Below, in pieces: positions 58,619 through 64,000 of a stretch of DNA of 64,000 nt. The notes under the pieces were generated by a model. It did not search any database. It was not told the origin of the DNA and was given only the letters and a program-made list of their open reading frames with translations. The stretch's first letter is position 1, and each line of letters starts with the position of its first letter. Where the stretch lies: assembly GCA_000818945.1 (NCBI GenBank), contig KN805371.1:541994-605993 (forward strand), given 5' to 3'. The translations under genes were made by a program, and so were the position numbers. Source of the stretch: Schizochytrium sp. CCTCC M209059 (Eukaryota; Sar; Bigyra; Thraustochytrida; Thraustochytriidae).

Positions 58619-61600
58619 ATGAGCGCCCGCGCGGCAGCGGTGACGCTGCGCAGCCTCGCATTTGCTGCTGCAACCTCTCTGGTGCTTGCTGCGCAAGGTG
58701 CGCAGAATGCACTCGAGGTGCGGCTTGAAGTGCCGTGGCCCACGCACAAGCTCTGGCCGCTACTCGAAGTAAGTTTCTTGCCGGCACAGAGCAGACAGAG
58801 CCTTACGTCTCGTTCGTCTCACAATCTCGTCTCAATATGCACACGTGAAAAGGACGAATGCTAATGATGCGCTTGCGTTTCGTTTCAGACAAGCGAGGCA
58901 CTTGGCGACGATAACGTCGTGTTTTGGGGCTTCGTTGATCAAGCTTGCAAGGCCACCTGGGAAGGGACAGAGGTGAGCACGACATTGTCGCAGGCCGTCG
59001 ATCTTGCCTCGCGCATTTCGCAGGCCGCATCAAACGATAGCAACGATTCTGCAGTGACCGTAGATGAATTCACCCGCGATCTGCTGCGGTTGTCGCTTGA
59101 ACTCCGCGAATTCGCGCCCGCAATCGAACAACAACGGCAGCTCGGTCTTGCTCTGCGCGCTCTCACCAATGCTGGGGCCGATTTTCCTGATGACGGACGG
59201 GCGTGGGTTGCACTCACGGTACGCGGTAGCGGTCAAGGTACCATTGTTACCGACTTCGATAAGCTCGCAGCTGCGATTTCATCACTCATGGAAGACCTTG
59301 CCAGCCCTGCCGTGCAAGAACGCTGCAAGGCCAACGACGACGACGAGGAGAATCGTCCAGGGCCCCTGGATATCTTTGATCAGGACCACGTGCATCCTCA
59401 ATCGTCCACATCGTCTGGCGCAGGGACATCTGCAATTGCCATCTTACACGGTATCCTCGGCCGCGCTGACTTTGTAGCTGCGCACCAAAAACTCTCCGAG
59501 GCCGTGGAATACCACAAGGATCTCGTCTATGTTGTGCGCCACATGCCTGGTGCAGATGCAGCGCAGGACCCTCTGGCCATGAATCGAACAGCGCTCCAAG
59601 GCTTTGGTGTCGCCCTCGACATCAAGAACATGGAGTATTTGACAGTAGATGATGATGGTGGTAACAAGGCGTCCGAGGAGAATCGGGATACATCCAGTGA
59701 AAGAGAGGCCGATCTTTCTTCACCCGTGGCCGGTATCCACTTTGACAAGATGATCGACCGCCTCCCTGAAAGCAAAGATGCTCTTGTGGGTCTCCACACG
59801 GAGCTCGAGGGCGAGGCTCTCGAAGCTGCATCGAAGAGCGGAGAGCTTGCGCAAATCAAAGTTTGGGATATGGTGAATTTGGGTCTGCAAGCCACGGCCA
59901 AGGTCCTCGCAGACGCTGATCCGCTCAACCGCTGGGAAGATCTTTCACAGAATTTTCCATCGCGTGCACGTGCCCTCATCAATATGCGTGTGCCAGATGG
60001 CTTGCTCGAGGAGGTAGAGCGCGCAGCTCGATCTCTCGAGGTCCCTGACGGCACAGTCCTCGTCAATGGCGTTTCTGTGGACGCCAAGTCCGAGTCGTTC
60101 AACATCTTCTCTCTCATGGAGTCCATCCGAGCAGAGATTCGAGCCCGCGAGACTGCCAACGCAATCGTTTCCGGAGGCGGCGCGCTCATTGAACCCCTTG
60201 TCGTGCGCATGAGCAACGCCGGCGCCTCGGACAGCTCTAGCAAAGCTAACGAGGCGGATACAATGATTCGAGCCAGTGGAACCCGGGTCGATGTACGTGC
60301 CGACGCCAAAGGGGCTGTGATCTTTCTCAACAACATCGAAAAAGACAAAGCGTACGCGCGTTGGCCCGCCCAGCTCGAGGCTCTTTTGCAGCAGTCTTAC
60401 CAGCTGGCGCCAATTCGGAAAAATCTTCTTACAGCCATCTTAGTGATTGATCCAAGCACGCACGTTGGACGCAGCATGCTTCAGACAGCTTTTCTCGTTT
60501 TGCAGCAACAAGTACCCGTGAGGGTTGGCCTTGTCTTTGCTCGAGAGCAAATTGGAAATGAAGGGAGTGGCAAAAAGGAGCGTACAGAGGAGGAGGATGT
60601 TTGTGGAGCACGATGTTTTGTAGCGCTTTATCACGCAGCTGCATCAGTAGATGGACGCCATGCGGCTTTGTTCTCACTTTCTTCGCTCTCGCGTGCATCC
60701 GAAGGTGCAATGAGCGTAGAAGATGCGGTCAATGTCTTCGCTCGCGCTCTCGCGTCCTTTCCCGGAGCCAAGTCAAGACGGTCCATCGCCGGGTACGAGT
60801 CCCTTGCACACGAATATCTCGCCAGGAGCCATAGCGAGACCAAAGCTACTTTCGAACAAATGGAAAATTTTGCTCGCAGCAAGGGACTCACTGTCCCAAG
60901 CTGGACGCTCAATGGACTGTTTTACGAAGGTTCTGCCGACTTCCAGTCGCAACTCGTACAAGAAGCCTTTCGGGAGCAGCGAATTCTCATGTACCAGGTG
61001 CATCTTCGACGTATCACATCATCAATGAACGTGCTCAAGTATATGCTAGAGCATGGCCAGGCCATTCCACGTTACAACCGCGCGGTGTTCCAAGAAACAG
61101 CCGAGTCCGCGTTCTTGACAATCCCCGCAGACCTTGTGGGCGGAAATTCGGCGATTCATTATATGTTGGACTCGAAGACCGCCGATGTGACCGTCTTTCT
61201 CGCTCTGAATGAAGCTTCAATGATCACATCGCAGGGAAGGTCCCTCGTTCGTTCGCTCGTGGCCTTTACAGAAAGTATACCGTCGAGAACGCGGATTGCG
61301 GTGCTTCCCGTGGGTTTGAGTGAAGGCGACGCACCATCGCAGCTTGCGGCGCTCTTGCACGCTCTCCGCACTTACGACTTGGACGCTGTAAATGCGCTCT
61401 TGTCTGATGACACGGGGGCTGCCGAGCCGGCGCGCGTGGCGGAAGCATGGATGGCAACCTTGAGCGCTCAGGTCGCATCTTGGAAGGGGCTTCAGCCAAT
61501 GAATATTGTCATTAATGGCCGAGTTATCGCGGCCGCCTCACCCAGCGTGACCATGACGGTCGAAGATTTTGACTTGGCGGTATCCCATGAACGCAAGATA

Positions 61601-63535
61601 CGCGCCGACTTTGTGCGCTCGGCGCTTGGTTCGACACGTGCGACACCTGACGCGATCATGCAGCTCTCACCACTCGTGGCCGGCCAAGCAAGTTCTCCGC
61701 GGAGAAAACTCCCAATGACGAATATGCGCAAACACTTTCCGGGTCTCTGCTACTCGTCTACGACGGGGAGCATGAACAATGCGCAGACGCTCACAGTCCA
61801 GGCTGTAATCGATCCGCTCTCTGAGGCTGCGCCGCGCGTTTCAGCAGTTGTGAGACTGCTTCGTGACAGACTTGGTGCCCATGTTGATCTTGTCTTCACC
61901 CCGAAACCTTCGGTGTCGGCATTCCCTCTGTCAAGCTACTTTCGCTTCCTGGCATCCAACAATGAGCCGGATCCGGCCCTCGGAGGCATCTATCCTGCCG
62001 ATGAACAGCCGGCGGTTCGCTTCTATGGTATGCCTCAGGAGCAGCTGCTTACGCTAAAGGTATACACTCCTGAGCCCTGGATTGTCTACCCGACCTACAC
62101 GGCAGGGCTTGACACCGACAACATTCGCCTTTCTCGGGCGGAGAGCCGACGGTCGACCGTGACATTTGCTTTGAGCAAACTTCTCGTCACCGGCCACTGC
62201 GTGGACGAGCAAGTGGGGTCGCCTCCTGCAGGCCTTCAGATTGAGCTGCAGCCTCTTTATCCGCGAGACGCGGTGGCTTCCGATACTTTGGTGATGCAAA
62301 ACCTGGGCTACATGCAATTGCAAGCTGGACCGGGGCTGTGGGAGCTAGGACTCGCCAAAGGACCCTCGAGAGACATTTTTTCCTTGCACCAGGAGCATGA
62401 CACGCGACAGGGGTCGACTTGGGTCGCTTTGCGCAGCTTCACGAGCGCACCCCTTTCGCTCCAGGCAGCACGTCGCCCCGGGCATGAAACAGACTCCCTT
62501 CTCGCCTCAATGGAGACCCTTGATGGCGAGATGGGGCCCACGGGTGCCACACGCGCCGCGCAAGCACTCGGCCTGGGCCAAAACCCATTGTCGTGGCTCT
62601 TTGATGCCGCGCGCCGGCTGTTGGGCATGGAGCCATCGCCAACACCCGTTGCGCCGATTGACGGGACCGTTGATGGAACAAAGTCAGGCGACACGAATGA
62701 AACAATTCACGTGTTCTCGCTCGCATCCGGAGCGCTCTATGAGCGCTTTCTCCGCATCATGATGGTGAGTGTGACCAAGGCGACGCAGAATCCGGTAAAG
62801 TTCTGGCTGATCGAGAATTTTTTATCGCCTAATTTCAAAGCAGGCCTTGGAGCGCTCCAGAACGAGTACGGATTTGAGGTTGCTCTCGTCACGTACAAGT
62901 GGCCGCACTGGTTGCGGCGACAGACTGAAAAGCAGCGCATCATTTGGGGCTACAAGATTCTCTTTCTCGATGTTCTCTTTCCTCTTGATGTGCCCAAGGT
63001 CATCTACGTGGACGCGGATCAGGTTGTGCGTGCTGATCTCAAGGAACTTTGGGATATGGATCTCGAAGGCAAACCATACGGCTACACTCCATTTTGTACG
63101 TCTCGCGAAGAAACTTTGGGATTTCAGTTCTGGCGGTCTGGGTACTGGAAGGATCATCTTCGCGGGAATTCGTATCATATTTCCGCACTATACGTCGTAG
63201 ATTTGCAGCGTTTCCGCCATATGATGGTCGGGGATCGCTTGCGCGCAGTGTATGACCAGCTCAGCCGGGACCCGAATTCCCTCAGCAATCTTGATCAGGA
63301 TCTTCCCAATTATGCACAGCACATGGTACCTATTTTCTCACTCCCGCAAGAGTGGCTGTGGTGCGAAAGTTGGTGCTCGGACGAGTCGAAGCGTACTGCC
63401 AAGACGATTGATCTTTGCAACAACCCTCTGCATAAGGAACCAAAGCTTGACATGGCCAAGCGCGTCATCTCGGGTGAGCTCTTTCCACAAAGCTGGGTCG
63501 AACTCGATGCTGAGATTAGAAATGTACTCGCCTAA
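58619..63535 (+). CDS. UGGT: UDP-glucose:glycoprotein glucosyltransferase (UGGT)
   Basis: Exons 58619-58768 and 58889-63535, 1598 residues, the usual family length. UGGT reglucosylates misfolded N-glycoproteins in the ER, sending them back to calnexin/calreticulin. The N-terminus (residues 1-30, L-A-F-A-A-A-T-S-L-V-L-A-A) is a signal peptide, followed by V-P-W-P-T-H-K-L-W-P-L-L-E at the exon junction. The long middle region corresponds to the four thioredoxin-like and beta-sandwich domains. The C-terminal GT24 domain (~1322-1590) begins I-H-V-F-S-L-A-S-G and shows the metal-binding D1425-A-D1427 in Y-V-D-A-D-Q-V, then Y-H-I-S-A-L-Y-V-V-D-L and L-D-Q-D-L-P-N. There is no KDEL/HDEL-type end: the protein stops at R-N-V-L-A. 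The convergent neighbour begins 78 bp beyond the stop. Confidence 0.96.
58769..58888 (+). other. UGGT intron (phase 0, 120 nt)
   Basis: Donor GTAAGT, CTAAT branch-like motif near 58861, pyrimidine-rich acceptor TTTCAG. It joins L-L-E to T-S-E-A-L-G-D-D. Confidence 0.88.
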
Positions 63536-63613
63536 AATAATAGGAATGTGTCGGGCCCGCTATGCCATATATCAAAAAGTACAACCGGAATTTTTGAGGT
63601 TACTCTTTCATTT

Positions 63614-64000
63614 TTACGTATTAATGACAGCAAGCGTGACGTCCGCAGGGCCGCTCTCCGGGGGCGGCGCGGGGGAAGATGCAGACGCAGGCGCGGACGT
63701 TTCGTCAAAATGTTCGGCAACGGCCCGTCCAACCGCAATGCGTAGAGCAGCAGAGTCGTCACGATGTTTTCCAAAGGCATCGTCAATGGTCTGCAAAAAG
63801 CTTCGTATCCTTTCTGCGTCAGCTTCGCCAGCGCGCTGTTGCATAAAAGCTGTGATGAGCGCATTGGCGCCGTTAAAACAATGTAAATAAACCTCCTCGC
63901 CGCGCGTATTGACCTTTCTGGCACCACCCAAGACAGGACCTGTACGACTCCGACTTCTGTTGTGCCGGCTCGGTTTGATTTCTGCGGCAGAGAACTTCAC
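63614..64000 (-). CDS. Hypothetical protein, 5' truncated by window edge
   Basis: The frame is open to the right edge, so only the last ~128 residues are seen. The middle part looks conserved and helical (E-V-Y-L-H-C-F-N-G-A-N-A-L-I-T-A-F-M-Q-Q, then I-R-S-F-L-Q-T-I-D-D-A-F-G-K). The stretch from the edge (S-R-H-N-R-S-R-S-R-T) is basic. The C-terminal ~30 residues are Ala/Pro/Ser-rich. Family not recognised. Convergent with UGGT. Confidence 0.55.
   Translation of the reverse strand: MKFSAAEIKPSRHNRSRSRTGPVLGGARKVNTRGEEVYLHCFNGANALITAFMQQRAGEADAERIRSFLQTIDDAFGKHRDDSAALRIAVGRAVAEHFDETSAPASASSPAPPPESGPADVTLAVINT

Overview
This window is nuclear DNA from a GC-rich, intron-poor unicellular eukaryote. 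A stramenopile, probably a thraustochytrid (Labyrinthulomycetes), fits best. That placement is inferred from: long uninterrupted ORFs; sparse ~110-120 nt GT-AG introns (donors GTACGT/GTAAGT); a CBP/p300 acetyltransferase mixing plant-like and animal-like domains; a surface protein with a Pro-Thr stalk of a kind common in stramenopiles; and very microsatellite-rich spacers. No rRNA, tRNA, recognisable transposon, CRISPR or prokaryotic operon structure was found. Two runs of N (15639-15781 and 37290-37746) are assembly gaps.

Layout, left to right. 1-1087: the 3' part of a TPR-array gene with a perfect 252-bp internal duplication and a frameshifted end. 2610-3419: a spliced tandem-DUF2061 membrane protein. 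3420-11270: nearly 8 kb of GC-rich, microsatellite-laden DNA without a gene I can support. 11271-13625: a 784-aa orphan. 13967-15526 (-): a SAC3/GANP-domain protein, head-to-head with PrimPol (15848-18325, +). 18547-19497: NIT1-type amidase. 19768-22311 (-): an acidic protein tentatively of the DUF4614/C19orf44 type, divergent from a putatively N-myristoylated TKL kinase (23954-24988). 25726-32487 (-): a 2253-aa CBP/p300. 32488-38252: repeat-rich spacer with the second gap. 38253-39284: a three-exon RING protein with a C-terminal membrane segment. 39285-40473: AT-richer spacer with two short-period tandem arrays. 40474-40851 (-): ribosomal protein eL24. 42887-45613: a MAP kinase whose activation loop reads T-E-H. 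46112-47272 (-): a coiled-coil protein. 49972-52236: a class-3 (DAG-type) lipase. 52282-52719 (-): two tiny ORFs, one a tail-anchored membrane peptide. 53174-55104 (-): an EF-hand/repeat/TM/PT-stalk surface protein, divergent from a 979-aa orphan (55461-58400). 58619-63535: UDP-glucose:glycoprotein glucosyltransferase (UGGT). 63614-64000 (-): an edge-truncated gene convergent with UGGT.

The genes are mostly independent housekeeping and signalling functions: chromatin acetylation, replication repriming, ribosome, ER folding control, kinase and lipid signalling. They do not form one pathway. The most unusual items are the T-E-H MAP kinase, the CBP/p300 with its HAT domain interrupted by long low-complexity inserts, the EF-hand/KPYG-repeat/PT-stalk membrane protein with a possible 23-nt intron, the tandem DUF2061 protein, and a short coding-like repeat shared by two spacers. 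I found no convincing undescribed multi-gene system.
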